Below, piece after piece: positions 8,586 through 17,661 of a stretch of DNA of 64,000 bases. The stretch is from NCBI RefSeq assembly GCF_000420025.1, contig NZ_ATUD01000009.1, positions 122,015-186,014 of the forward strand. The letters run 5' to 3'. Position numbers and translations under genes: made by a program. This stretch comes from Patulibacter americanus DSM 16676 (lineage in GTDB: Bacteria > Actinomycetota > Thermoleophilia > Solirubrobacterales > Solirubrobacteraceae). How positions within the stretch are numbered: position 1 is the first letter of the stretch; each line of letters begins with the position of its first letter. Below the pieces are notes generated by a model. The model was given only the letters and a program-made list of their open reading frames with translations. It was not told the origin of the DNA and made no database searches.

Positions 8586-10819
8586 GCGTCGAGTGCCCGT
8601 CGGACGCGGCCCAGCAGCACGGGGACGCTGAACGGCTTGGCGACGTGGTCGCTGGCGCCGGCCTCGAGGGCCTGGAGGATCTCGTCCTCGCCGGCACGGG
8701 CGGTGAGCATGATGACCTTCGTGCGCTCGAGCGCCCCGTGCTCGCGCATGGCCCGCAGCACCGCGAGTCCGTCCACGCCCGGCAGGTCCCAGTCCAGGAG
8801 CACGACCCGGGCCGCCACGTCCGGTGCCCCGCCGCCGAGCATCGTGCGCGCGGCGTCGCCGTCGTCGACGTGGAGGTAGCTGTAGCCGCGGGCCTCGAGC
8901 GCGTAGCGCAGGAGGGCGGCCAGGGTCTGGTCGTCCTCCACGAGCACGACGTCGGTGGTGGAGACGTCGAGGTCGGCCCCGCCGGCCGAGACGATCCGCC
9001 CGCCGCCCGCGTCGGACGCCTCGCGGCTCGCGCGCTCCGCGGCGCGCAGGAGCGCGTCGACGGTGTCCCCGTCCCGGCCCGCGACGGCCAGGCCGACGCT
9101 CAGGGAGCGCGGCGCCGTGTCGCCGGGGACGACGGACCCACCGCCCCGCACGGCGTCGAGCACCCGGGCCAGGCGCTCCCGGGCGTCCGCCGGCGTGGTG
9201 CCGGCCATCGCGACGACGAACTCGTCGCCGCGCCAGCGCACGACGACGTCCTCGCCACGGAACGCCCGGCGCAGCACGTCGGCGCTGGCCCGCAGCGCCG
9301 TGTCGCCCGCCGCGTAGCCGTGGCGGGCGTTCAGGCTCTGGACGTCGTCGGAGTCCAGGTAGGCCAGGCAGTAGGGCGCACCGTCGCGGATCGCGAGCGC
9401 GTGCAGGTCCTGCAGCAGCGCCTGCCCGCGGTCGGGGCCGACGAGCCCGGTGAGGGCGTCGCGCTCGTGGATCTCGCGCAGCAGCCGTGCACGCTCCAGC
9501 CGGTTCTGGATGCGGACGACGAGCTCGGGCCCGACGAACGGCTTGGCGACGTAGTCGTCGGCGCCCGCGCGGAAGACGGAGAGCACGGTGTCCGGATCGG
9601 TGGCGGCGGACAGCACGATGACCGGGAGCGCACCGCGCCGGGGATCGGCGCGCACCGCGCGGCAGAGGTCGATGCCGCTGTGGCCCCACGGCAGGTCGAT
9701 GTCGACGAGCAGCAGGTCCGGCTCGAAGCGGTCCAGCAGCATCCAGAGGTCCTCGGACCCGTCGGAGACGGCGACCTCGAGGCCGGCGTGCTCGAGCACC
9801 AGCCGCACGGCGGCGCGCATGGCGACGTCGTCGTCGATCGCCAGGACGCGGGTGCCCGAGGCACGGGTGCGCTCCCGCAGCTCGAGGACGGCGTCGACCG
9901 TGTCGGGCACCGCGCGGTCCGCGCCCACGACGGAGCGCACGCCGGCCTGGGCGATCTCGAGGCGGTCGATCCCGGCGCCCTCGTCGACGATGGCCACGGT
10001 GGTGGCGTGGGCGGCGGCCTCGGCGAGGAAGGCGAGCGCGGGGCCGGGGCCGTCGGGGCCGGAGAGGTCGACGAGCACGAGCCGGGCGCCGTCGGCGCCG
10101 AGGTACGCGCGCGCCGTGTCGAAGCGGTCGTGGGCGCGGGCGCGCAGGCCGCGGCCGAGGGCCTCGTCGGCCAGCCGGCCGGCGCGGCCGGCGGGGCCGC
10201 CGACGACGAGCAGCTCGGGGCGGGCGAGTCCGGTGGCGGGCGCGACGGGGGCCGGAGACGACGCGGGCGCGGGAGGCGTGGCGAGGGCGGCGGCGGAAGC
10301 GGCGCCGACGGCGCGAGCGGCGCCGGCGGTCGGCGCGGAGTCGACGGCGGGACCGACGGAGGACGACTCGGGCGGGGCGGCGGCGTGGCCGCCGCCGGAG
10401 AACGCGAGGACGGCCGGGGCCGGGGTGGCCGCGTCGGCGTCGAGGACCGCCGGCTGTGGTGCCGTCGGCGTGGCGGGACCGGCGTCGGGGGGCACGTCGC
10501 CCCGCTCGAGCTCGGAACGCAGGTCGACGACCAGGCCGGCCAGGCGGGGCGGCTCGTCGGCCGGGAGCGGGACGACCGCGAGGGCGTGCTCCAGCTCGCG
10601 GGCGTGGGCGGACGCGGCCAGGAACCCGAAGGTGCCGGCGGAGCCCGAGATGGCGTGGGCCGCACGCTTGGCGGCGAGCTGGACGTCCTCGGCGAGCGTG
10701 CCCTCGAGGGCGTCCGTCAGCGCCGACTCGATCACGAGCACGCGCGCTTCGATCTCCGGCCGCCGCTCACGCCAGATCTCGGCCATCGCCTCCAGCAGCT
10801 CGGCGTCCGGGTCGGTCAC
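8582..10819 (-). CDS. Multidomain response regulator: Hpt, receivers and GGDEF
   Basis: 745 residues from the GTG at 10819, preferred over a TTG three codons earlier because it forms a GTGA overlap with the preceding receiver gene. Domains in order: Hpt with phosphorylatable His55 in AHAISGSAGTFGF; Pro/Ala linker (~110-198); a degenerate receiver (~200-310); a full receiver with IDDD and Asp373; a GGDEF domain with the variant RGDEF at 530-534 and DALTGL entry; and a second full receiver (~620-745, Asp676, C-terminal KPF). It is the probable output of the Che pathway, synthesising c-di-GMP when phosphorylated. The first Gly of GGDEF is Arg; some such variants are active, so catalysis is likely but unproven. 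Confidence 0.87.
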   Translation of the reverse strand: MTDPDAELLEAMAEIWRERRPEIEARVLVIESALTDALEGTLAEDVQLAAKRAAHAISGSAGTFGFLAASAHARELEHALAVVPLPADEPPRLAGLVVDLRSELERGDVPPDAGPATPTAPQPAVLDADAATPAPAVLAFSGGGHAAAPPESSSVGPAVDSAPTAGAARAVGAASAAALATPPAPASSPAPVAPATGLARPELLVVGGPAGRAGRLADEALGRGLRARAHDRFDTARAYLGADGARLVLVDLSGPDGPGPALAFLAEAAAHATTVAIVDEGAGIDRLEIAQAGVRSVVGADRAVPDTVDAVLELRERTRASGTRVLAIDDDVAMRAAVRLVLEHAGLEVAVSDGSEDLWMLLDRFEPDLLLVDIDLPWGHSGIDLCRAVRADPRRGALPVIVLSAATDPDTVLSVFRAGADDYVAKPFVGPELVVRIQNRLERARLLREIHERDALTGLVGPDRGQALLQDLHALAIRDGAPYCLAYLDSDDVQSLNARHGYAAGDTALRASADVLRRAFRGEDVVVRWRGDEFVVAMAGTTPADARERLARVLDAVRGGGSVVPGDTAPRSLSVGLAVAGRDGDTVDALLRAAERASREASDAGGGRIVSAGGADLDVSTTDVVLVEDDQTLAALLRYALEARGYSYLHVDDGDAARTMLGGGAPDVAARVVLLDWDLPGVDGLAVLRAMREHGALERTKVIMLTARAGEDEILQALEAGASDHVAKPFSVPVLLGRVRRALDA

Positions 10820-11172
10820 GGTGCCCAACCGAGCTCCCCGCGCACCAGGTCGGCGATGGCCAGCGGGGAGAACGGCTTGGCGATGACGCCGTCGGCGGGC
10901 TGCTGGGCGGCCTCCTCCGTGCTGGCGGTCATGAGCACGACGGGGACGGCGGACGCGGTGTCGGCGCGCAGGCGGCGCAGCACCTCGATGCCGTCGATGC
11001 CCGGCATGGTGAGGTCCAGGAGGATCGCGTCGGGTGGATCGGCGGCGACGGCGGCGAGGCCGGTCTCGCCGTCCACGGCGGTGTCGACGGCGAAACCGCC
11101 GCGGGCGAGGCCGAGGCGGGCGGCCTCGCGGATGAGCTCTGAGTCGTCGATGACGAGGATGCGCTGGGGCAT
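10816..11172 (-). CDS. Single-domain response regulator (CheY-like)
   Basis: 118 residues consisting only of a receiver: DDS near residue 9, phospho-acceptor Asp in ILLDLTMPGIDG, MTAST switch region and KPFSP lysine. The ATG at 11172 is chosen because it begins MPQRILVIDDSE and AGGA lies at suitable distance; a longer frame would add Pro-rich sequence from the CheR gene. It lies between cheR and the Hpt/GGDEF protein. With no flagellar genes nearby, it more plausibly passes phosphate within this pathway (CheA to receiver to Hpt) than binds a motor. That flow is inferred. Confidence 0.88.
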   Translation of the reverse strand: MPQRILVIDDSELIREAARLGLARGGFAVDTAVDGETGLAAVAADPPDAILLDLTMPGIDGIEVLRRLRADTASAVPVVLMTASTEEAAQQPADGVIAKPFSPLAIADLVRGELGWAP

Positions 11173-11182
11173 GGTCGGGGTC

Positions 11183-12463
11183 CTAGGTCTCGGGGAGGGC
11201 ATGGAGCCGGGCCTCGCAGGCCGCGGCGACGTCGGTGGTGGCGGCACGGCCGCGCAGGATCTCGGGGCGCCCGCCGGTGATCTGGTGCAGCACGCCCTGG
11301 TAGGCGCTGCGGGCGCCGCGCACGTCGCCGGCGGCCTCGTGGGCGCGGCCCAGGTGCAGGCCGGCCTCGACGAGGTCGGCGTCGAGGTAGCGGGCGCGGC
11401 GGAACGCGGCGACGGCGGCGGGCAGATCGCGACGCCGCAGGGCTTCCAGGCCGGATTCCAGCGCGACGACGGCGGCCTCGGCCGGCGTCTCGGAGGCGTC
11501 TACCGCGCCGGGGGGCCCGGGCGAGGGAGCACCGACGGTGGACGACATCTTCGTCCCGGCGGCGCCGGACGTCGCGGCCACCGCACGCGCGGGCGCGGCG
11601 GGGGCCGCGGGCGCCGCCGCATCCCGCGGGGCAGTGGCCCGCGGCGTGACGGCGGCAGCCCGGACGGCGCGGCGGACCGCGGCGTGCGGGACCGCTGGGC
11701 GTCCGCCGCCGGGCGGCAGCGCCCCGCGCAGGGCCAGGCGGTCCGCGGCGCCGACGATGAGCGTGCCGCCGGGGCGCAGCGCGCCCTGCAGCCGATCGAG
11801 GACGCGCGCCGCCGTCGCGGGGGCGAAGTAGATGAGGACGTTGCGGCAGAGGACGACGTCGAACCCGGGCGGTGCGACCGCGGGCGCCGCATCACGCACG
11901 AGGTTCTGCTCCGCGAACGTCACCGCCGAGCGCAGGGTCGCGCCGGCCCGCAGACCGGCGGGGTCACGCACGAACCAGCGGCTGCGCTGTTCGGCGGACA
12001 GGTGGCGCACCGCCCGGGCGCCGTAGACGCCCTCGCGGGCGCGGGCCAGCGCGTCGGGTGCGAGGTCGGTGCCGATCACCCGCAGGGGCGGGTCGGGCGT
12101 CCCGAGGGCCTCGGCGGCGCCGATCACGAGCGAGTAGGCCTCCTCGCCCGTCGAACAGCCGGCGCTCCAGGCGGTGAGACCCGTCCGGCCGGCGTCGCGG
12201 GCACCCAGCAGTAGCCTGGCCCAGTCGATGCGCGCGAGCTCGTCGGGGTGGCGCAGGAAGAAGGTCTCGTGGACGAGCACCTCGCGGGCGAGCGCGTCGA
12301 CGAGCAGGCGGCGCCGCCGGAGGTCGGAGACGGCGTCCTCGGGCGTCGTGCCCGGGGCCAGCCGCTCGAGCGCGGCGCGCAGGGTCGCCAGGCCGGGACG
12401 GCCCAGGCGCGAGCCGCCGACCTCCTCGACCAGCGTGGCCAGGCGGGAGAGACCGTCAGACAC
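11183..12463 (-). CDS. cheR: CheR-type chemoreceptor glutamate methyltransferase with C-terminal TPR
   Basis: 426 residues. The CheR signature HETFFLRHPDEL, SAM-binding SAGCSTGEEAYS and CRNVLIYF place it as the protein-glutamate O-methyltransferase that adapts the MCP. After an Ala/Pro linker (~265-320), the final ~100 residues contain TPR-like helices (ALESGLEALRRRDLPAAVAA and AGLHLGRAHEAAGDVRGARS). That architecture is common in CheR proteins of alternative-function clusters such as WspC. The GTG at 12463 has GGAGG 7 nt upstream and overlaps cheB by 8 nt. Cytosolic. Confidence 0.92.
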   Translation of the reverse strand: MSDGLSRLATLVEEVGGSRLGRPGLATLRAALERLAPGTTPEDAVSDLRRRRLLVDALAREVLVHETFFLRHPDELARIDWARLLLGARDAGRTGLTAWSAGCSTGEEAYSLVIGAAEALGTPDPPLRVIGTDLAPDALARAREGVYGARAVRHLSAEQRSRWFVRDPAGLRAGATLRSAVTFAEQNLVRDAAPAVAPPGFDVVLCRNVLIYFAPATAARVLDRLQGALRPGGTLIVGAADRLALRGALPPGGGRPAVPHAAVRRAVRAAAVTPRATAPRDAAAPAAPAAPARAVAATSGAAGTKMSSTVGAPSPGPPGAVDASETPAEAAVVALESGLEALRRRDLPAAVAAFRRARYLDADLVEAGLHLGRAHEAAGDVRGARSAYQGVLHQITGGRPEILRGRAATTDVAAACEARLHALPET

Positions 12464-13619
12464 GGGAGGTCCTCCGGTTCAGGGCGGCCAGGCCGGCGCC
12501 GATGCCGGCGAGGGAACGCGGGTCCGCGCCCGCCTGCACGGCCGCGGCGGGCATGCCCCAGACGGCCGACTCGGCGGGGCGTTGGGCCCACGCGTCGCCG
12601 CCGGCGCCGACGATCGAGGCCACGCCACGGGCGCCGTCGCGGCCCATGCCGGTCAGGACGACGCCGAGCGCGCGGGAGCCGGCGGTGCGGGCGAGGGAGT
12701 CGAGCAGCACGTCGCCGGAGGGCCGGTGCGGACCCGGGGCGTCGCGCTGGTCCTGGGCCAGCCGCCCGTCCCCCTGCAGCACGAGGTGCGTGCCGGTGGG
12801 CGCGATGACGACGCCCGGCGCCAGCGGCTCGCCGTCGCGGGCCATGCGGACGGGCACGGCCACGACGTCGGCGAGCCAGTCGGCGAGCCCCTCGGCGAAG
12901 CCGTCCGTGATGTGCTGGACGACCACGACGGGGACCCCGAACTTCGGGGGCAGCGCGGAGAGGACGGAGCGCAAGGCCTGCGGGCCGCCCGTCGAGCTGA
13001 CGATGCCGACGACCTGCGCGCCGGCCGGGCCGCCCGACCGACGGGCCGGGGTGATCCCCCCGGACGCGCGGACGCCGTCCCCCAGATCCGGGGACGCGAA
13101 GGCGGGGTCGCCGGCACGCGGACCCGTCGCGGCACGCCCGGAGGCCGTCCGGCTTCGCGCCGCCCGGGCCTTCGCCGCCCGCGCCGCCACGTCGGGGGCC
13201 GCGGCCGGGGGCACGCGCTCGCCGCGCGCGATGGCGACGAGGCGCCGCCGCAGCGCCGCGGCGTCGTCGGCCCCGGAGGCGCCGAGGTGCACGTCGGACT
13301 TCGAGATCGCCTCGACCGCGCCCGCCGCGAGGGCGTCGACCACGATCGGGGGGCGCCGGCCCGCGTGGGCCGAGAGCACGACCACGGGCACGGGGTACGT
13401 CGCCATGATGCGCCGGACGGCCGCGGCGCCGTGCAGGCCCGGGCCGAGCTCCAGGTCCATCGTCACGAGGTCCGGCCGCGCCGTGGGCAGCGCGCGCAGC
13501 AGCGTCTCCGCGTCGGACGCGATCGTGACCACCTCGAACGCGTCGTCCTCCTCGAGCAGTCGAGCGATGCCGCGGGCGTACGCCAGGGAGTCCTCGCAGA
13601 TGGCGACCCGGAGGGTCAT
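12456..13619 (-). CDS. cheB: CheB-type receiver-methylesterase
   Basis: 387 residues. An N-terminal receiver (CED at 8-10, phospho-acceptor Asp55) is joined by an Ala/Arg linker to the methylesterase domain carrying the Ser-His-Asp triad: Ser209 in SSTGG, His236 in VVQHIT and Asp328 in GMGRDGA. It removes methyl groups from MCP glutamates when phosphorylated by CheA. ATG overlaps the CheA stop (ATGA). Together with CheR it shows that the pathway keeps adaptation, like Wsp and unlike minimal two-component sensing. Confidence 0.93.
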   Translation of the reverse strand: MTLRVAICEDSLAYARGIARLLEEDDAFEVVTIASDAETLLRALPTARPDLVTMDLELGPGLHGAAAVRRIMATYPVPVVVLSAHAGRRPPIVVDALAAGAVEAISKSDVHLGASGADDAAALRRRLVAIARGERVPPAAAPDVAARAAKARAARSRTASGRAATGPRAGDPAFASPDLGDGVRASGGITPARRSGGPAGAQVVGIVSSTGGPQALRSVLSALPPKFGVPVVVVQHITDGFAEGLADWLADVVAVPVRMARDGEPLAPGVVIAPTGTHLVLQGDGRLAQDQRDAPGPHRPSGDVLLDSLARTAGSRALGVVLTGMGRDGARGVASIVGAGGDAWAQRPAESAVWGMPAAAVQAGADPRSLAGIGAGLAALNRRTSRV

Positions 13620-15736
13620 GCGCGATCCACCAACCGGCCGACGGTCTCGAGCAGCGACGCCTGATCGAACTGGCCCTTGAGCACCCACGCGTCGGCGCCG
13701 GCGTCGGCGCCGCGCTGGCGGGCGCGCTCGTCGTCGCGGGAGGACACGACGACGACCGGCAGAGAGGCCAGCGCCGGTCGACCGCGCACGCCCTCGAGCA
13801 CGCCGAAGCCGTCCAGGCCGGGCATGTCGATGTCGGTGATGACGCACGCAATGTCCTGCTCGCGGTCGAGCGTCGCCAGGGCCTCGTGTCCGTCCTGGGC
13901 CACGCGCACCCGGTAACCGGCCGACGCGAGGATCGTGCGCTGCAGCTCGCGGACGGTGAGCTGATCGTCGACGACGAGGACCTTCGGCGGCTCGACCGGC
14001 GCCGTCGCCGGACGCCGGGCGGTGGTCCGCCCGCGCCCCGCGTCGCGCACGAGGTGGGCGGGGTCCAGCAGCAGCGCGATGGCGCCGTCGGGCATGACGC
14101 TGCCGCCGAGGTAGGCGGGGAGACCCGCCAAGAGCGGCCCCAGCGGCTTGACGACCGCGTCCCGGTCGCCGAGCAGGCGGTCGCAGATGATGGCCGCGCG
14201 GGTGTCGCCGGAGCGGACGATCAGGACGGGGGCGCCGTCGGCGGGCGCGTCGGCCTCCTGGCCGATCAGGTCCGCGAGGTCCGAGAGGGGGAGCGGCTCG
14301 CCGCCGTGGCGGACGAACCGGCGGCCCTCGAGCTCCTGGACGTCGTGGCCGAGGACCGCTTCGTCCACGCTGTTGAGGTTGAGCCCGAACAGCTGGCCGC
14401 CGCGCTCGACGACGAGCACCTCGAGGACGGCGAGGGTCAGGGGCAGGACCAGACTGATCGTCGAGCCGCGACCCGGGTCGGAGCTCGCCTCGAGCCGCCC
14501 GCCGAGACCCTCGACGTGGCGCTTGACCGCATCGAGGCCGACCCCGCGACCGGAGAGCGCGGAGTCCGCGCCGCCGGTGGACGTGCCGGCCTCCGCCAGG
14601 ATGTCGGCCAGGCCCACGCCCTCGGCCTCGGCCCGCAGCACGAGGGCGGGGGAGACGCCTCGCCCGTCGTCCGTGCAGGACACACGGACCTCGCCGCCGT
14701 GCTGGGCGGCGTGGAGCAGGATGCGGGCGGTGCGCGGCTTGCCCGCGGCCTCGCGCTCGTCCGGCGCCTCGACGCCGTGCGAGACCGCGTTGCGCAGCAG
14801 GTGCACCAGCACCTCGGCGATGCCGTCGAGGACGGAGCGGTCCAGCGGCGTGTCCATCCCCTCGAGGTCGAGGCGGACGTCGCGGTCGGTGGCGGCGGCG
14901 ATGTCGCGCACGGCGCGGGGGAGCACCCCGGTGATCGTGCGCAGCGGCAGGGTGCGGAGGTCCAGGACGCTGTCCTGGAGGTCGCCGACGAGCGTCTCGC
15001 CGTGCTCGAGCTCCTGGCGGACGGCCTCGTCCTCCAGCGCTACGCGCCGGAGCAGGTGCTCGAGGCGCCCGCGGTGCAGCGCGGCCTCGCCCGTGGCGGC
15101 CAGGAGCGCGTCGACCTTGCCCGCGTCGACCCGCATCGTGCGGGTGACGGGGGTCGTCCCGGTCCGGTCGGCGCGCGAGGGCTCGCTCGTCGCGGGGCCC
15201 GACGGGGCGACCGGCGTGCCGTTCCTGGAGGGGGAGGCCGCGTCGGGGCTCGGCACGTCGGGTGCAGGGACGGAGGTCTCCGGCATGGAGGTGGGCACCG
15301 CCGGAGCGGGCGCCTGCGGCTGCGGACCGTCGGTCGGCCGGTCCGCGGAGGCCGGGGGGCCGGCGTCTGGGGCCGGATCGGGGGCCGCGGACCGCGTCAG
15401 GGCCTGGCGGGCGGGTTCGAGCCCGGACTCGTCGCCGTCCAGGGCGGCGCGGATCGCGTCCGCGGCCGCCAGCAGGCCGGGGGTGTCGGCGGTGAGGATG
15501 CGGCCCGCCTCCCGGACGCGCACGAGGACCTCCTCCATCGCGGTGGCGAGATCGCCGATGGCGTCGAAGCCGAACATCCCGGCCGAGCCGCGGATGGAGT
15601 GCGCGTCGCGGAACAGCGAGGCGATCTCGTCGCCGTCGCCCTCGCCGGCGCGCTCGACGGCGAGCAGCGTCCCGGCGATGCGCTCGATGCGCTCGACGCT
15701 CTCGTCGCGGAAGATCTGCAGGAGCGCGTCGTCCAC
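13616..15736 (-). CDS. cheA: CheA histidine kinase with C-terminal receiver
   Basis: 706 residues. P1 Hpt domain with His46 in DAHSIRGSAGMFGF; Pro/Ala linker (~115-205); P3 dimerisation; P4 ATPase with N box HLLRNAVSHGVE, G1 DDGRGV and G2 GRGVGLDAVKRH; a CheW-like P5; and a fused receiver (~586-706) with VVDD and phospho-acceptor Asp635. No obvious P2 domain is seen. Hybrid CheA-REC proteins are typical of chemosensory systems controlling gliding, pili or c-di-GMP rather than flagella. GTG at 15736 follows the cheW stop by 3 nt. Confidence 0.93.
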   Translation of the reverse strand: MDDALLQIFRDESVERIERIAGTLLAVERAGEGDGDEIASLFRDAHSIRGSAGMFGFDAIGDLATAMEEVLVRVREAGRILTADTPGLLAAADAIRAALDGDESGLEPARQALTRSAAPDPAPDAGPPASADRPTDGPQPQAPAPAVPTSMPETSVPAPDVPSPDAASPSRNGTPVAPSGPATSEPSRADRTGTTPVTRTMRVDAGKVDALLAATGEAALHRGRLEHLLRRVALEDEAVRQELEHGETLVGDLQDSVLDLRTLPLRTITGVLPRAVRDIAAATDRDVRLDLEGMDTPLDRSVLDGIAEVLVHLLRNAVSHGVEAPDEREAAGKPRTARILLHAAQHGGEVRVSCTDDGRGVSPALVLRAEAEGVGLADILAEAGTSTGGADSALSGRGVGLDAVKRHVEGLGGRLEASSDPGRGSTISLVLPLTLAVLEVLVVERGGQLFGLNLNSVDEAVLGHDVQELEGRRFVRHGGEPLPLSDLADLIGQEADAPADGAPVLIVRSGDTRAAIICDRLLGDRDAVVKPLGPLLAGLPAYLGGSVMPDGAIALLLDPAHLVRDAGRGRTTARRPATAPVEPPKVLVVDDQLTVRELQRTILASAGYRVRVAQDGHEALATLDREQDIACVITDIDMPGLDGFGVLEGVRGRPALASLPVVVVSSRDDERARQRGADAGADAWVLKGQFDQASLLETVGRLVDRA

Positions 15737-15739
15737 GGC

Positions 15740-16141
15740 TCAGCCCTGCTGCGTGGCGGCGTCGAGCGTCGCCGCGATGTCGAGGATCCCCACGAGGTGC
15801 TCCGCGCCCACGACCGATCCCGTGGTCAGGGGCGAGGCCCCGGGGGTGATCTGCGTCTCGTCCACGAGCTCGATGTCCTCGACGCGGTCCACGGCGAGCC
15901 CGGCGCGGCGCAGCCCGTCCTCCACGACGACGAGCCGGGACGGCGTGCCGCCGCCGACGCCAAGCATCCCGGCCAGCCCGATGACGGGCAGCAGCTCGCC
16001 GCGCAGGGAGCGCACACCGGTCACGTGCCGGCCGGCGCCGGGGACGGGGGTCGGCACGCCGAGCAGCTCGACCTCTCGCACCTGGTGCACGGAGAGGGCG
16101 TAGCGCTCGCGGCCGACGACCACGCGCAGGTGCCGGTTCAC
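15740..16141 (-). CDS. cheW: CheW-like adaptor
   Basis: 133 residues forming one CheW domain: [38 protein letters not shown] and [22 protein letters not shown] match the SH3-like adaptor that links MCP to CheA. GTG at 16141 overlaps the MCP stop (GTGA). Only one adaptor is present in the operon. Confidence 0.9.
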   Translation of the reverse strand: MNRHLRVVVGRERYALSVHQVREVELLGVPTPVPGAGRHVTGVRSLRGELLPVIGLAGMLGVGGGTPSRLVVVEDGLRRAGLAVDRVEDIELVDETQITPGASPLTTGSVVGAEHLVGILDIAATLDAATQQG

Positions 16142-17541
16142 GCCCGGCGCCCGCCGCTCGTCACGCCGTTCTTCTCGAGCAGGGCGTCCAGGTCGGACGC
16201 GAGCGCCTCGACCTGGGCCGTCGTCTCGACGCGGGCCGACTGCTCCGCGGAGAGCTGCTCGATCGCGCTGCGGATCTCCTGCAGGGCGGCGGCGACCTGC
16301 TCGGCCGCCTCGCGCTGCTGCTCCGTCGCCTGCAGGCTGTCGTCGAGCTCGGGGATCGACGCGTGCATGAGCTCGGAGATCAGGGCCGCCTGCTTCGTGC
16401 CCTGCTCCGTGGCGAGGATCGTGGCGTTCGTGCCGTTCTGCACCCGCGAGACGATCTGCTTGATCGACTCCGTGGAGCGGCCGGAGCGCTCCGCGAGCTT
16501 GCGGACCTCGACGGCGACGACGGCGAACCCGCGGCCGGCCTCACCGGCGCGCGCGGCCTCGATGGCGGCGTTCAGGGCGAGCAGGTCGGTGCGCTCCGCG
16601 ATCTCCTCGAGCAGGTCGAGGATCTCGCCGATCTCCTGGCTCGCCTGTCCCAGGTCGAGCGTGCGGTCGGCGATCGCGTCGACCTGGGCGCGCATCTCCT
16701 CGACCGTCTGCACCGTCTGGGCGGCGGCGCCGGAGGACGTCTGGGCGGCGGCCGCGATGGACGAGGCCGTGGCGCTGAGCTCGTCGACGCTCGCGGCGAG
16801 CTGGGCGATCGCGGCGGACTGCTCGTTCGTGGCGGCAGCGGACTGCTGCGTCGCCGAGCGCATGGCCAGCGTGGCGCCGCTGAGCGAGCGCGAGGTGCGG
16901 CCCACGCGGTCGAAGAGCCGCGCCAGCAGCCGGACGACGTAGGCGATGAGGAGCAGGATCACGAGGCCGGCGACGACCGCGATGACGATGGCGGCGGTGC
17001 GCGCCTGGTCGGCGTTCTTCTGGGCGGCCGCGATGACGCGCGGCACCTCGGCCGCCTCGCCCTCGCCGAAGCGGGCCAGCAGGCCGCGCAGGCGCACGAC
17101 GTCGCGGGTCGACTGGGCGAGCGCGGCGGAGTCCTGCGCGGCGTTGCCGGCCGCCAGCGCCGAGCGGCGCGAGGCGATGGCGGTGAGGTTCGCCTGGCGG
17201 ATCGTGTTGAGCTGGGCCTGCTCGGGGACGTCGATGTCGCCGTCGCGCTCGAGCTCCTCGAGGAGCGGCTCGAAGCGGTCCTGCTCGGTGCGCAGGCGCT
17301 GCAGCGACGCCGGCTCCTTCGTGTTGATGTACGCGCTGGCGTACTGCATCCGGTTGAGCAGGTTCGCCGTCAGCGAGACGAGGACCCGCTGGGTCTCGGC
17401 CTGCTTGGCCACCCGGTCGTACTGGCGTTCCGCGGCGCCGAAGCGCCAGACGGACACGGCGACGGTGACGGCGAGCAGGGCGACGACGACGACGCCCGTC
17501 AGGGCGACGGTGCGAGAGGGTCCGGGGAGACGCGAGAACAC
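16138..17541 (-). CDS. Methyl-accepting chemotaxis protein without an obvious HAMP domain
   Basis: 467 residues. TM1 (~12-32), an extracytoplasmic helical segment of ~150 residues rich in Gln, Arg and Ala (four-helix-bundle-like), TM2 (~185-207), then the cytoplasmic signalling coiled coil with the conserved tip [20 protein letters not shown] followed by [18 protein letters not shown]. The link from TM2 to the coil ([20 protein letters not shown]) is too short for a normal HAMP. First gene of the operon; GTG start with no good RBS. The ligand is unknown. It is the only receptor encoded here, so the pathway is probably dedicated to one stimulus. Confidence 0.92.
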   Translation of the reverse strand: MFSRLPGPSRTVALTGVVVVALLAVTVAVSVWRFGAAERQYDRVAKQAETQRVLVSLTANLLNRMQYASAYINTKEPASLQRLRTEQDRFEPLLEELERDGDIDVPEQAQLNTIRQANLTAIASRRSALAAGNAAQDSAALAQSTRDVVRLRGLLARFGEGEAAEVPRVIAAAQKNADQARTAAIVIAVVAGLVILLLIAYVVRLLARLFDRVGRTSRSLSGATLAMRSATQQSAAATNEQSAAIAQLAASVDELSATASSIAAAAQTSSGAAAQTVQTVEEMRAQVDAIADRTLDLGQASQEIGEILDLLEEIAERTDLLALNAAIEAARAGEAGRGFAVVAVEVRKLAERSGRSTESIKQIVSRVQNGTNATILATEQGTKQAALISELMHASIPELDDSLQATEQQREAAEQVAAALQEIRSAIEQLSAEQSARVETTAQVEALASDLDALLEKNGVTSGGRRA

Positions 17542-17563
17542 AGTGCCCGGGTCATCGGCCGGA

Positions 17564-17581
17564 CGTCCAGGAACTTGGACG
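17564..17581. promoter_or_regulatory. Dyad upstream of the chemosensory operon
   Basis: CGTCCA (17564-17569) and TGGACG (17576-17581) form an 18-bp dyad with a 6-nt spacer, 22 bp upstream of the MCP start codon. It is placed where a repressor or activator of the operon could bind. No consensus is recognised. Confidence 0.35.
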
Positions 17582-17607
17582 GGCGGCCGCGCCCGCCCGC
17601 GCCGACC

Positions 17608-17661
17608 GTCCGCTGGTCGCCGCGCGTCCGCTGGTGGCCGTGCGTCCGCTAGTGGCCCGGC
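17608..17661. repeat. Three tandem 18-bp repeats
   Basis: GTCCGCTGGTCGCCGCGC, GTCCGCTGGTGGCCGTGC and GTCCGCTAGTGGCCCGGC occur back to back at 17608, 17626 and 17644. The third unit contains the stop codon of the DUF1707 gene (minus strand), so the array spans the gene end and the spacer before the MCP operon. It may be simple slippage expansion or a protein-binding array. Confidence 0.55.
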
